Shown piece by piece: positions 27,775 to 36,584 of a stretch of 64,000 nt of DNA. The first letter of the stretch is position 1. Each line of letters begins with the position of its first letter. This stretch comes from Desulfuromonadaceae bacterium (GTDB taxonomy: Bacteria; Desulfobacterota; Desulfuromonadia; Geobacterales; Pseudopelobacteraceae). The notes under the pieces are model-generated. The model searched no databases. It saw only the letters and a list, made by a program, of their open reading frames with translations, and was not told the origin of the DNA. Both the position numbers and the translations under genes were made by a program. The stretch spans positions 186,001 to 250,000 of the forward strand of contig JAQTQX010000001.1 in assembly GCA_028712075.1 (NCBI GenBank), read 5' to 3'.

Positions 27775-28440
27775 TTGAAAATTGAGTACCCAGACTCTCA
27801 GAATAGTTTTTTAGCAGAAAAAACCATGTTAGCAGCTGTTGAAGCATCCGGCGGAATACAGACGGAAACTGAGGCGCGAGCTCTCTACCGGATCGCATTC
27901 AGTTTGCCAGAAGGTGCCCAGATTCTCGAAATAGGCTCCTATCTTGGAGCATCAACAACGGCTCTCGGCCATGGGATTATGTTGCGAAGGAGTGCTTTGT
28001 ACTCACTCTATTGTCTTGACAGTTGGCAAGACTATGAGAAACAGGGCTTTTATGCCAAAGGTATTGCACCACCAGAAGCGTCTGATATTGACATTCTATC
28101 GAGTTTTATTCACACAACAAGTTTTATGGGGGAACAGCTTAGAATCCTGAAAGGAACATCCTCTCAGTTTGCACCGCTACTCCCAAGCGAATTCTTTGAT
28201 ATGGTTTTTGTGGATGGAGCCCATGATTATGAGAATGTTTTTTTTGATATTAACCTGGCGCTTCGGATAATTAAGCCGTCAGGTCTGATATGCGGGCATG
28301 ACTATCACAGTGATGGGTTGGATGTAGTTCGGGCCGTTGATGAGCTTATCTATAAAGATGCCGGAATAACTACCAAAGGGATTTTTCCAGGAACGAGCAT
28401 CTGGTATGCCATTGCTCCCGGTCAGATTGATACAAAATGA
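27775..28440 (+). CDS. Class I SAM-dependent methyltransferase (Methyltransf_24 type)
   Basis: This is about 221 aa. ILEIGSYLGASTTALGHG is the SAM-binding motif I, YCLDSW motif II, and DMVFVDGAHDYENVFFDINLALRIIKPSGLICGHDY the catalytic metal-site region common to TylF/Methyltransf_24 O-methyltransferases. The TTG at 27775 is chosen because AGGAGG lies eight bases upstream; a GTG at 27748 has no such site. The stop overlaps the next start as ATGA. It probably methylates a sugar or glycan intermediate. Confidence 0.72.
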   Translation: MKIEYPDSQNSFLAEKTMLAAVEASGGIQTETEARALYRIAFSLPEGAQILEIGSYLGASTTALGHGIMLRRSALYSLYCLDSWQDYEKQGFYAKGIAPPEASDIDILSSFIHTTSFMGEQLRILKGTSSQFAPLLPSEFFDMVFVDGAHDYENVFFDINLALRIIKPSGLICGHDYHSDGLDVVRAVDELIYKDAGITTKGIFPGTSIWYAIAPGQIDTK

Positions 28441-29183
28441 CGACCTCCTGCGTACAAGAAAAGGTCATCATCTGCATCGCGACATCCGAAGCAACCTGGC
28501 CCAACCTGTTACGTTACTGTTTTAATCACCATTTCAAAGCGAATCGCGAACGATTCGATCTTGCCATTGTTTGCAACGGATCTTCATCTGCTTTCAGCGG
28601 ATTTATCGAGTCGATTCGTCCGGACTATTTTCTTGGCCGCCTGAACTTGGGTTTTGATCTGGCAGCTTTCGACGCCCTGCTGAAATATATCCCTGTTGAT
28701 CGATATGACCGGTACATCCTGCTGCACGACGATCATTGGTTTGATGACGTTGATTGGTTTGATACCCTGCTCAATCTCTCGAATAAAAATCCGAATATCG
28801 ATATTTTTGGTAACTTGCTGGATTGTTCTGAAGGAAAACTGGTGGAACATTTTGAGATCGCCAGCAGAATTCTCGGCTTTGGGCGTTTACTCGATCCGAT
28901 CCCTCCAGTCTTTGTACAGGGGGTTGCAGGACTCTTTACCCGAAAGGCGATCACAGCTTGGCAGCAGGCAGACGGCATTCCTCATATTCATAATAACCTG
29001 AAGAATATGGCTGAAGTTTGCGAACGGCTTGCCAGCTATGTCCTGTATGATGCCGGTTGCTGGTTTATGCAGATACCTCCCGGATTCCAGCGGTATCTGC
29101 GACATCGTGACTGTGTATCAAGTGTGTTGGAAGCACCATACACTATCTATGGTAAAGGCCTTCATCCTGCCGGAGGCTTTTGA
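28437..29183 (+). CDS. GT-A-fold glycosyltransferase-like protein
   Basis: The protein is 248 aa. VIICIATSEATWPNLLRYCFNHH at the N-terminus and the ILLHDDHWFDDVDWFD block (acidic, DxD-like) near residue 100 suggest a GT2-related GT-A fold. RLNLGFDLAAFDALLKY precedes it, where GT2 proteins often have a similar N-x-G-F pattern. The match is weaker than for other transferases here. It starts with ATGA overlap to the methyltransferase upstream, so translation is probably coupled. Confidence 0.6.
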   Translation: MTTSCVQEKVIICIATSEATWPNLLRYCFNHHFKANRERFDLAIVCNGSSSAFSGFIESIRPDYFLGRLNLGFDLAAFDALLKYIPVDRYDRYILLHDDHWFDDVDWFDTLLNLSNKNPNIDIFGNLLDCSEGKLVEHFEIASRILGFGRLLDPIPPVFVQGVAGLFTRKAITAWQQADGIPHIHNNLKNMAEVCERLASYVLYDAGCWFMQIPPGFQRYLRHRDCVSSVLEAPYTIYGKGLHPAGGF

Positions 29184-29207
29184 CTGCATTCATCCGGTGC
29201 GTTCCCC

Positions 29208-31070
29208 ATGCCCAAATATACTGAGGTAGCAGTGAGATTTAAGCGGCTTGAACCACAACAGATCATCCCTCCCTTTGTGAAGCGCCTTCTATGCGTGGGA
29301 GATATACCTCCATCCATTCGGAAGTTAGGTAGTCATAAGCCGGGAATGACCTGTTTTTTGAGTGATGGTGAATTGCCGTCTGGCCCGGAGTCGGCACTAG
29401 AAAAGGTGGATTGGATTCTGCTTGCGCCTACAGCCCGGGATATCACCCGGCTGCGATATCCTCTTGAACAATATATGATGCTTATAAATGCGCATGGTCG
29501 TATTCTTGTTGTTTTTGAGGGTATTGATCATTTATCTACAGCTGAAACCGAGTTGGATCTTTTTCTGTCCGATACCGGCTGGATTCGGTATCTTGACGGG
29601 GCAATTCATCTGGACGTCGATTCTTCAACTGCCAGGGGAATCATTATCGTACCCAAAACGTACAACCCCGTCCTTCACGCGAGGGAGCTATCCGGTAATG
29701 GACATCCTGACTGGGCTATTACCATTCTAAAAGAGATTCCCGAAGTTCTGATTGCCTCTGAAGAGACTTTGGCAATGCTCGCCGTGGAGAAGCAGCGTCA
29801 TTACCTCTACTGGCAAGAATTACGAACTGAACAGGCAGAGGCGCACGCACTGTTCAGCAAGGAGAGACGCGAATTTGCCCAAGCAACGGCAATTAAGCCT
29901 GAATTAGCAGAGAGTTACCGTATCCACAGCCGTTTCTGGTCTCAGGTTGGCCGTAACGATATGGCGGAAAGAACTTTAAGGTCAATAGAATATGTCCGGC
30001 CTGATTCCGGGACACGATCCTTGTTACACTCTTTGCAGAATAGTGGGCACAGACTGCCAACAGATAGAGGGATAATAGCGGATTTCCCAAACTGGCAAAA
30101 TGGCTGGCCAGTTCCCAGAATATTGTTTATTACGCATGGCACCAGCGATTATGGTCAGGATACGTTTTTCCATGGGCTGTGTACCATTCTGGGGCAGGAG
30201 AATGTTGTTGAATACCCTTGGAAGCCGACATTGCACAACCGAGAGATTGATACGGCAAACAATTATCCCTGTGTCTTTGATTATCCCGGAAATCCGATAT
30301 CTGTCGATGATCTGGTGGATCAGTTGAGTAATGGCCTGTTTGATGTCATTGTTTATGCAGATGTTATTGGAATGGAAAACAGGGAAGTGGTGCAACGCTT
30401 GGTCAATGCTGATCCTAAACTGCCTGTTGTGCTTTATGATTCGTGGGACGACTGCTATACACCAATACATTCTTTACTGAAATATATCGACCGCGAAAGG
30501 ATTGATCTGGTTTTCAAACGCGAGATGATTGACTGCGTGGATTATTATAATTCATGTACGTATCCTTTCCCGTTCGGTTATCCAGAGAGTTTAAGCAGTA
30601 TGGGCGCTCCGTTCTCCGAACGCAGTACAGAACCGTTCTGGGCGGGCAGAAATGAATTCGGGTTAAGACCGCTGTATCTTCGCTGCCTGGAAAAGATGGT
30701 CGGCCATTCTCTGGATACCCGCTTTGATCAGGCAGTGTATCGCCGAAAACTACGTTCGAGCCGAATTGGTCTCAGTTTCTTCGGCTGTGGATTTGATACG
30801 GTTCGTTATTGGGAATTGCCTGCTAATGGTGTCATGCTTCTAGCTGAACGACCACCCATATGTATTCCCCACAACTTTGTAGACGATGTGTCCGCAGTGT
30901 TTTTTGATGATGTAGCAGAGATGGAAACCAAACTTGATTATTATATGAACCGTCCTGAAGAGGCGGCACGGATCGCCGCCAATGGTTATAACCACTATCT
31001 TCGCCACCATACGACAACATCCAGAGCCCGTCAATTCTTGAGTGTTCTGTATGCCAACCTTTCGATATGA
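29208..31070 (+). CDS. Fusion: unassigned N-terminal domain plus CgeB-like glycosyltransferase
   Basis: The protein is 620 aa. Residues 1-190 resemble the C-terminal half of a methyltransferase-like fold (PLEQYMMLINAHGRILVVFEGIDHL), without a clear SAM motif. Residues 195-280 are helical and TPR-like. Residues 290-620 form a CgeB/GT-B type transferase: RILFITHGTSDYGQDTF, an acidic DSWDDCYTP stretch, RRKLRSSRIGLSFFGCGFDTVRYWELPANGVMLLAERP, and the C-terminal YYMNRPEEAARIAANGYNHYLRHHTT typical of Glyco_trans_1_2. It overlaps the next gene by 4 bp (ATGA). The sugar is unknown. Confidence 0.7.
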   Translation: MPKYTEVAVRFKRLEPQQIIPPFVKRLLCVGDIPPSIRKLGSHKPGMTCFLSDGELPSGPESALEKVDWILLAPTARDITRLRYPLEQYMMLINAHGRILVVFEGIDHLSTAETELDLFLSDTGWIRYLDGAIHLDVDSSTARGIIIVPKTYNPVLHARELSGNGHPDWAITILKEIPEVLIASEETLAMLAVEKQRHYLYWQELRTEQAEAHALFSKERREFAQATAIKPELAESYRIHSRFWSQVGRNDMAERTLRSIEYVRPDSGTRSLLHSLQNSGHRLPTDRGIIADFPNWQNGWPVPRILFITHGTSDYGQDTFFHGLCTILGQENVVEYPWKPTLHNREIDTANNYPCVFDYPGNPISVDDLVDQLSNGLFDVIVYADVIGMENREVVQRLVNADPKLPVVLYDSWDDCYTPIHSLLKYIDRERIDLVFKREMIDCVDYYNSCTYPFPFGYPESLSSMGAPFSERSTEPFWAGRNEFGLRPLYLRCLEKMVGHSLDTRFDQAVYRRKLRSSRIGLSFFGCGFDTVRYWELPANGVMLLAERPPICIPHNFVDDVSAVFFDDVAEMETKLDYYMNRPEEAARIAANGYNHYLRHHTTTSRARQFLSVLYANLSI

Positions 31071-31954
31071 AGGGTTTCCACGCAATGTCCAATAAATTCC
31101 ATGTAACCATTCCTGACAACGATACCGTCCATACTTTATCGGGTTACCAGGAGGTGATAGATACCTTACTGTGGGGCCTGAGGGAAATTGGATATGAGGT
31201 CAGTTTTTCATGTAACTATCTACTTCCTGATGCCCGGAACATAGTTCTTCGAGCCGATTCAGCATCTTCTGCGCTATTGGAAACCTTTCCCATAGGGACA
31301 ATCATCTATTCTCTTGAACAGTCCTTTGAAATGTTTCTTACTCCTGAAAAACCCAAAGATGCACCATTCGCAAGAATTTGGGAATCCTACAGATATATCC
31401 GGCAGAACTTTGAAGTTTGGGATTATAGCAAAAAAAATATCGATGCAATGCTAACAATAGAATCAAAAATGCCAGTAAAGCATGTACAGATTGCATATGC
31501 CCCAATCTTGCAACGCATTGTGCGACCTCAATACCAGGATATTGATGTGCTGATTTACGGTATGCCGAATGACTACCGCTTTGACATATTCAGAAAACTG
31601 AGTTTGATGTCCATACGCTGCATGTTTATCTGCGGTTTTTATGGGAGTGCCCGCGATGAGATGATCGGCAGAGCAAAAATCATTCTTAATCTGAGCGGAG
31701 AAGGAATATTCACCATCGTTCGCGCATCTTATCTGCTGGCAAACCGTAAACTGGTTATTGCCGATATGCACCCCGATCTTCATTATGAATTTGATATGCT
31801 TGAAGCTGTGAAATTCTGTCCAACAGAACATATTCCGTTTTATGTCCAGCACTGGTTATCCAATGACAATGCACGACTTTGCGCTGAGAATAATGGCTTT
31901 GATGTAATATCACGGCGTGACATTCGTACCATCCTTCAAACAGCATTGGCGTAA
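31067..31954 (+). CDS. CgeB-like glycosyltransferase-related protein
   Basis: The protein is 295 aa. The central DVLIYGMPNDYRFDIFRKLS and the GRAKIILNLSGEGIFTIVRASYLLANRKLVIADMHPD segment correspond to the donor-side half of CgeB-type GT-B proteins, where mid-length proteins carry N-x-S...R...L.N. The N-terminal half (VTIPDNDTVHTLSGYQEVIDTLLWGL) is unlike typical family members. ATGA overlap with the preceding gene gives the start; an ATG six codons later is possible. It is followed by a 100-bp gap, so this may be the last gene of the operon segment. Confidence 0.58.
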   Translation: MKGFHAMSNKFHVTIPDNDTVHTLSGYQEVIDTLLWGLREIGYEVSFSCNYLLPDARNIVLRADSASSALLETFPIGTIIYSLEQSFEMFLTPEKPKDAPFARIWESYRYIRQNFEVWDYSKKNIDAMLTIESKMPVKHVQIAYAPILQRIVRPQYQDIDVLIYGMPNDYRFDIFRKLSLMSIRCMFICGFYGSARDEMIGRAKIILNLSGEGIFTIVRASYLLANRKLVIADMHPDLHYEFDMLEAVKFCPTEHIPFYVQHWLSNDNARLCAENNGFDVISRRDIRTILQTALA

Positions 31955-32054
31955 TAATAAATATTGTGTGTGGCTACAGTCAGCATCTCGTTCGGAAAAG
32001 AGAGGTATAATGACTCCAAGAACAAGCCGTAGCAAGTAAAGAGGCCGAAATAAC

Positions 32055-33197
32055 ATGATAAAGTACTCTGATAAAGTGGCTTGCTGTAGTTACTCCTCCG
32101 CAACTCATCGAACCACCATTTTGGTAACCTGTTCTGATTTCAATAAGAAAATGACACAGAAATGCCTTGCGTTAATCAAGCAACATACCTCGAACTATGA
32201 GCTACTTATCATGGACAACGGAAATGATCCCAACTTCAGTCATCCTGCTGAAATGAACAGTGCACTCAGAGCTGTTAATACTGATTTTATGGTGTTTATG
32301 GATGATGATGTCTTTGTTGAGGCTGGTTGGCTTGACGGCCTGCTTGCCTGCATTGACGACAAATCTGCTGTGGTAGTACCTGTCCATCAGGGCAAAGCCC
32401 ATTTCTCGGGGATATACATGGCTGACGATGGTGAAATGTTTCATGTTGATCCGTCCGAAATCCCATCGTATCCATGGCCAGTTCAACGATACAGTAGCGC
32501 ATTAATGCTGCTTGACGTGCGGAAAATAGGTTCGCTTTATATGCAGCAACAGTATAAAAAGTTCTATTTCGATTGCGTGCATGCGTTTGAAGTATGGGAA
32601 GCCGGATACAGTGCTATATGTACACCGCTCGTTTCAATTACTCACCTTTGTGGTGCGACGACTAATGTTGCAGTATCGAATGCACAAGCCATTATTGAAC
32701 AGGACAGATCACTTTTTATCAAGAATTGGATTGAATCCGGGCGGCTAGCAAAGTTAGAACAATCCGTATGGAGACATGACATCCATCTTGGAAAATACGT
32801 TGAGATAGTGACACTTGCCAGGCAGATGCAGCATTTGTGCGGCGAGGAGCTATTAAATGAATTGCGGAATCTCTCAGGTCAGTTGACAGACAGCGTATGC
32901 ATAAAAGATATTTCAAAGTATATTGTGGCAAGAAATAGCAACATACTTACAGGCACTGAACCGGGCGATTGGGAAAAACTGTCTGCTAACGGTAAAATTC
33001 TCTATGATCTTGGTGCCTACCTGCCTGCCCTATTCAGCTTCAGACGAGCTTTGGAATTGAAGCAGAATGACGTTGATGGCTGGGTATGGATAAGCCTCAC
33101 AGCAACAAGGATAGGTGATTTTAAATTGGCAGCCATGGCAAGGGACGGAGCTTTTGCCATGGCCCCAAGTCATCCCGCACTGAACTTGTTAGCCTAG
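32055..33197 (+). CDS. GT2-family glycosyltransferase with C-terminal TPR-like tail
   Basis: The protein is 380 aa. TTILVTCSDFNKKMTQKCLALIKQH opens a GT-A domain, NTDFMVFMDDDVFVEAGWLDGLL supplies the DxD metal site near residue 85, and YKKFYFDCVHAFEVWEAGYSAICTP is the acceptor-side region of GT2 enzymes. Residues 315-378 (ILYDLGAYLPALFSFRRALELKQNDVDGWVWISLTATRIGDF) form about two TPR units. AGAGG is nine bases upstream of the ATG. It stands alone, with gaps of 100 bp before and 265 bp after. Confidence 0.78.
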   Translation: MIKYSDKVACCSYSSATHRTTILVTCSDFNKKMTQKCLALIKQHTSNYELLIMDNGNDPNFSHPAEMNSALRAVNTDFMVFMDDDVFVEAGWLDGLLACIDDKSAVVVPVHQGKAHFSGIYMADDGEMFHVDPSEIPSYPWPVQRYSSALMLLDVRKIGSLYMQQQYKKFYFDCVHAFEVWEAGYSAICTPLVSITHLCGATTNVAVSNAQAIIEQDRSLFIKNWIESGRLAKLEQSVWRHDIHLGKYVEIVTLARQMQHLCGEELLNELRNLSGQLTDSVCIKDISKYIVARNSNILTGTEPGDWEKLSANGKILYDLGAYLPALFSFRRALELKQNDVDGWVWISLTATRIGDFKLAAMARDGAFAMAPSHPALNLLA

Positions 33198-33234
33198 CAA
33201 CTTGTAACGCTTATTTATTCGGTGGTTTTATTTT

Positions 33235-33297
33235 GTAGGTTGAGTTATGCAGATGTTTACCTAATGGGTTAAGCGATAATATCGCTAACCAACCTAC
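33235..33297. repeat. Interspersed palindromic repeat (GTAGGTTG...CAACCTAC)
   Basis: Outer arms GTAGGTTGAGTTA (33235-) and TAACCAACCTAC (-33297) are nearly complementary. An inner palindrome, GGTTAAGCGAT / ATCGCTAACC, spans 33267-33290. This resembles the REP-like GTAGGTTGGGTTA...TAACCCAACCTAC elements scattered in many bacterial genomes. It lies in the 265-bp gap between two glycosyltransferase genes; the rest of that gap shows nothing recognisable. Confidence 0.6.
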
Positions 33298-33462
33298 GAA
33301 ATACATGATGTTACATGATACTAGCCATATCAGACTCTTTGGATACGAGATAACAAATGGGGATAACTTGCGTGTTTTTTCGGAGACCGCAATAGTGACT
33401 ACGGTTGCATTTTAAACATAACATCCCGATAGTGTAGAATTTTATTTATTAATTTCACGAAA

Positions 33463-35505
33463 ATGGATTTTACCATGAACATTATGCTTTCCTATGTCGC
33501 ATATCCGGTTACAACAGCAGTTTATCTTGAACGGGCTCTTCGCAAACTGGGTAATGTTACGACAATAGGCCCTCGTTTCCCTGCAGAGCTGATTGAAAAG
33601 TGGAGTCTTCAGAATATGAAGCTCCCTTTGTATGATCAGATGATCTCCACTGACTTCACCCCGGATATGGAAACAGTACTTGCCGCTTTGCCCCCTGCCA
33701 ATCAACCAGATTTATACATCTGGGTCGAATCGGTTGGCGGGCACGAGCCAATCAATCTTTCTGCACTCCGCTGCCCGAAGATCTGCTATCTCATCGACAG
33801 TCATCTGAATCTTGAACACCAGCTTCTCTGGTCTAGACAATTCGATTACATTTTTATCGCCCAGCGTGAATATCTGAGCAGTTTTCGACAAATTAACCAA
33901 CGTTCCTACTGGCTGCCGCTTGGCTGTGACCCTGAAATTCATGGGTCTAAATCCATAGAAAAACTTTATGATGTCGGCTTTGTCGGAGCCCTTGCATTCA
34001 ATCCAAGGCGTCAGCAGTTGTTGGATAAGTTGGGAGAGGGGGTAAATCTGTATCGCGCCAGATGTTTCTGGACTGAAATGACGGGGGTCTTCGCAGCCTC
34101 CAAAATAGTCTTCAATACCTTTGCGCGGAATGATCTCAATATGCGCTTTTTTGAAGCACTTTGTTCTGGATCAATGCTGCTGTCCGACAGGGCTGTCGGG
34201 AGTGGACAGGAAGAACTGTTCCATGACGGTGAGGATTATGCCTGCTATTCAGATGCAACCCTTATTGAAACGGCGCGTTTTTATCTCGAAAATGATGAGC
34301 TTCGCGAAATGATTGCTGATCGAGGGCGCGCGGTAGTTCTTAATGCCCACACATACCTGCATCGCATGGAAGATATGTTTTCGATTGTCTGTGGTGACAA
34401 ACAGGACACGTTTTCAGCCGCTGAACTCAGGGAGCGGTCTCTTAAAGGGGTAGAACCACTTTTCAAGCAGAAGATTGCATCACACGTTGAGGTAGGAGGA
34501 GAGAGCCGTAGCTTTGTCATTCCTGTTCTTGATTACTCTCCGGCGAGTGAGTTCAATATTGCTACGCTTCTTCAGGCTCTTGAGAATATCTCCGGTGATG
34601 TCCTGATAGTTTTTAACTGTCAAAGCGTGGCTGATGAACTCAAGGGCCATCCAAGAATCAAGCGCTCCGCCATTATGACTGAAAACGTCGGGGTCTCCAG
34701 GGGTTGGAATATTGGTGTCAACATGGCGATAACCCCAAATGTATTTATCCTTAATGCAGATTTACACGTAGGGTTATCAACAGTTGCTGCGATGGAAGCT
34801 GCCTTGGCCGGTTTGCCCAAGGCAGCGTGTGTCGGACCGCAAGGCTCATTTGTCAACTACCCCCTTACAAAGGATTATCTCTATTTTGACAAAGGCACTT
34901 TCTGCGAACCGATTGTTGTAGATGCGGTTTCGGGATTCCTTTTTGCGGTAAAGAGAGAGCTGTTTTCGCCCGGCGGCCTTAAATTCGAAGATGCTTACTC
35001 TCCATGCTATTTCGAAGAGTGGGATCTCGGACTCCAGATCAAACAGGCAGGGCTCAGGAGTTATGTAATACCCACCACCGACTACACTCATCACTGGAGC
35101 GGGACTATTGCGGCACGGTCGGAAATCCCATTTATGGGAAGAAGCGAGACACCACAGAATATTTTAATGCGTAACAGGGTGCTTTTTTTGGCAAAATGGC
35201 GAGAAATTGCCTATCGGAAAGAGAACAACCCATTATTTGACAGCAACATCGGAACGTTTGCTTCAACTCGATTGCTGAGTATGTTGAAGACCGAAGACCC
35301 GGCAATTGTGGATGCCGCCCATCAGGTAGCAGCACTGGCTCCTGATCGTCCTGATCTGCAGATTCTCGCAGCCTTTGTGCTTTCACGCACAGGGAATCCT
35401 GAAGAAGCTCGCCCCTACTTGAGCATGGTAAAAGCATTCTTCCCCGGATTTCACTCGGATAAATATCTTGCAGAACTAACTTCAACTTATTTGGCAAGAC
35501 CCTAA
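33463..35505 (+). CDS. Two-domain glycosyltransferase: CgeB-like GT-B plus GT2 GT-A
   Basis: The protein is 680 aa. Residues 1-325 form a CgeB-like unit: MLSYVAYPVTTAVYLERAL, LYDVGFVGALAFNPRRQQLLDKLG, and NDLNMRFFEALCSGSMLLSDRAVGSGQEELFHDGEDYACY. Residues 345-600 form a GT2 unit: FVIPVLDYSPASEFNIATLLQAL, ENVGVSRGWNIGVNMAITPNVFILNADLHVG (acidic site), and SGFLFAVKRELF...YFEEWDLGLQIKQAGLR. The tail is helical, TPR-like. The first ATG (33463) or the one at 33475 could be used; the latter has GGA seven bases upstream. The two domains could add successive sugars. Confidence 0.8.
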   Translation: MDFTMNIMLSYVAYPVTTAVYLERALRKLGNVTTIGPRFPAELIEKWSLQNMKLPLYDQMISTDFTPDMETVLAALPPANQPDLYIWVESVGGHEPINLSALRCPKICYLIDSHLNLEHQLLWSRQFDYIFIAQREYLSSFRQINQRSYWLPLGCDPEIHGSKSIEKLYDVGFVGALAFNPRRQQLLDKLGEGVNLYRARCFWTEMTGVFAASKIVFNTFARNDLNMRFFEALCSGSMLLSDRAVGSGQEELFHDGEDYACYSDATLIETARFYLENDELREMIADRGRAVVLNAHTYLHRMEDMFSIVCGDKQDTFSAAELRERSLKGVEPLFKQKIASHVEVGGESRSFVIPVLDYSPASEFNIATLLQALENISGDVLIVFNCQSVADELKGHPRIKRSAIMTENVGVSRGWNIGVNMAITPNVFILNADLHVGLSTVAAMEAALAGLPKAACVGPQGSFVNYPLTKDYLYFDKGTFCEPIVVDAVSGFLFAVKRELFSPGGLKFEDAYSPCYFEEWDLGLQIKQAGLRSYVIPTTDYTHHWSGTIAARSEIPFMGRSETPQNILMRNRVLFLAKWREIAYRKENNPLFDSNIGTFASTRLLSMLKTEDPAIVDAAHQVAALAPDRPDLQILAAFVLSRTGNPEEARPYLSMVKAFFPGFHSDKYLAELTSTYLARP

Positions 35506-35528
35506 AAATTAGTAAGGAGTCCGGACGA

Positions 35529-36584
35529 ATGAAGGTTTCAATGCCTCTGGGAAGAGCCCACGGATGGGGGATAGCTGGAGAATATCTCAGCCGGGAGATT
35601 GCCAGGTTCCCTTTCCTTGAAGACGTGACGCTTCATTGTATCAAAGGGAACGACCTTCAACCGTTTGACCCAGGTCAGTGGGGCCGGATAAATATCGGGT
35701 ACTGTTTTTTTGAAGATGCCATCTCGGTTCAACAGTATGCCAGGGAAGCGGGGCGAAGATGGGATATAATCGTTGCAGGCTCACATTGGTGCGAATATAT
35801 ATTAAGAATGTGTGGTGTCCACAATTGTACCACGATACTTCAGGGAGTTGATCAGAACATCTTTTATCCCGGCCCCAAACAGGGACATCCAGATCTATTT
35901 ACGGTTTTTTCGGGGGGGAAGTTTGAAATTCGCAAAGGGCAGGATCTCGTAATTGCTGCGATGAAAATTTTTATGGAACGGCACGATGATGTGCTACTGT
36001 CCTGCGCTTGGCATAATCAGTGGCCGTTCTCAATGGCAACCATGGAGATTTCCGACACTATCCGGTATCGCCACAGAGAGGAAAACTGCGAAAAGCTGTT
36101 GGCGGAAACCCTTGATGGAAACGGAATTCCCCTCGACAGGGTTGTGCTGCATCCCCCACAGGATAACAGCCTGATGCGAACCGTGTACCTTTCATCGGAT
36201 ATTGGAATTTTCCCGAATCGGTGCGAGGGGGGGAATAACATGGTGATGTGCGAGTACATGGCGTGCGGTAAAACTGTCATTGCTTCCGATATGTCGGGGC
36301 ATGCAGATGTCATAACTGCTGAAAATGCCTTCCCGCTCAAAAAATATATACCGAAGCATTATCGCCACTACGCTGAAGGCTTCTGGTATGATGCGAACGC
36401 AGACGAGATTATTGATCTGCTGGAATATGCATATCTAAACAGGCGTGAATTACGTTTGAAAGGGTTGAAAGCGGCGACAGATATGGCTCGTCTTTCGTGG
36501 CATGATGCGGCTCGACGCTTCCACGCTATCGGATCGGCGCTTGTGCGGAATCACAGAGATTTTGATAAATTTCCATATACTTGA
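35529..36584 (+). CDS. Glycosyltransferase, GT4-like
   Basis: The protein is 351 aa. GRAHGWGIAGEYLSREIARF opens a GT-B acceptor domain; ILQGVDQNIFYPGPKQG, FTVFSGGKFEIRKGQDLVIAAMKIF and SDIGIFPNRCEGGNNMVMCEYMACGKTVIASDMSGHADV are the GT4 hallmarks (E-G-x-N...E in the donor site). AAGGAG lies nine bases before the ATG. Its 3' end overlaps the convergent GT41 gene by 59 bp (36526-36584). Confidence 0.85.
   Translation: MKVSMPLGRAHGWGIAGEYLSREIARFPFLEDVTLHCIKGNDLQPFDPGQWGRINIGYCFFEDAISVQQYAREAGRRWDIIVAGSHWCEYILRMCGVHNCTTILQGVDQNIFYPGPKQGHPDLFTVFSGGKFEIRKGQDLVIAAMKIFMERHDDVLLSCAWHNQWPFSMATMEISDTIRYRHREENCEKLLAETLDGNGIPLDRVVLHPPQDNSLMRTVYLSSDIGIFPNRCEGGNNMVMCEYMACGKTVIASDMSGHADVITAENAFPLKKYIPKHYRHYAEGFWYDANADEIIDLLEYAYLNRRELRLKGLKAATDMARLSWHDAARRFHAIGSALVRNHRDFDKFPYT

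Noticed and set aside
32006-32011. TATAAT before the 32-kb glycosyltransferase as a promoter
   Set aside because: No acceptable -35 element was found 16-18 bases upstream and no extended -10 TG is present.
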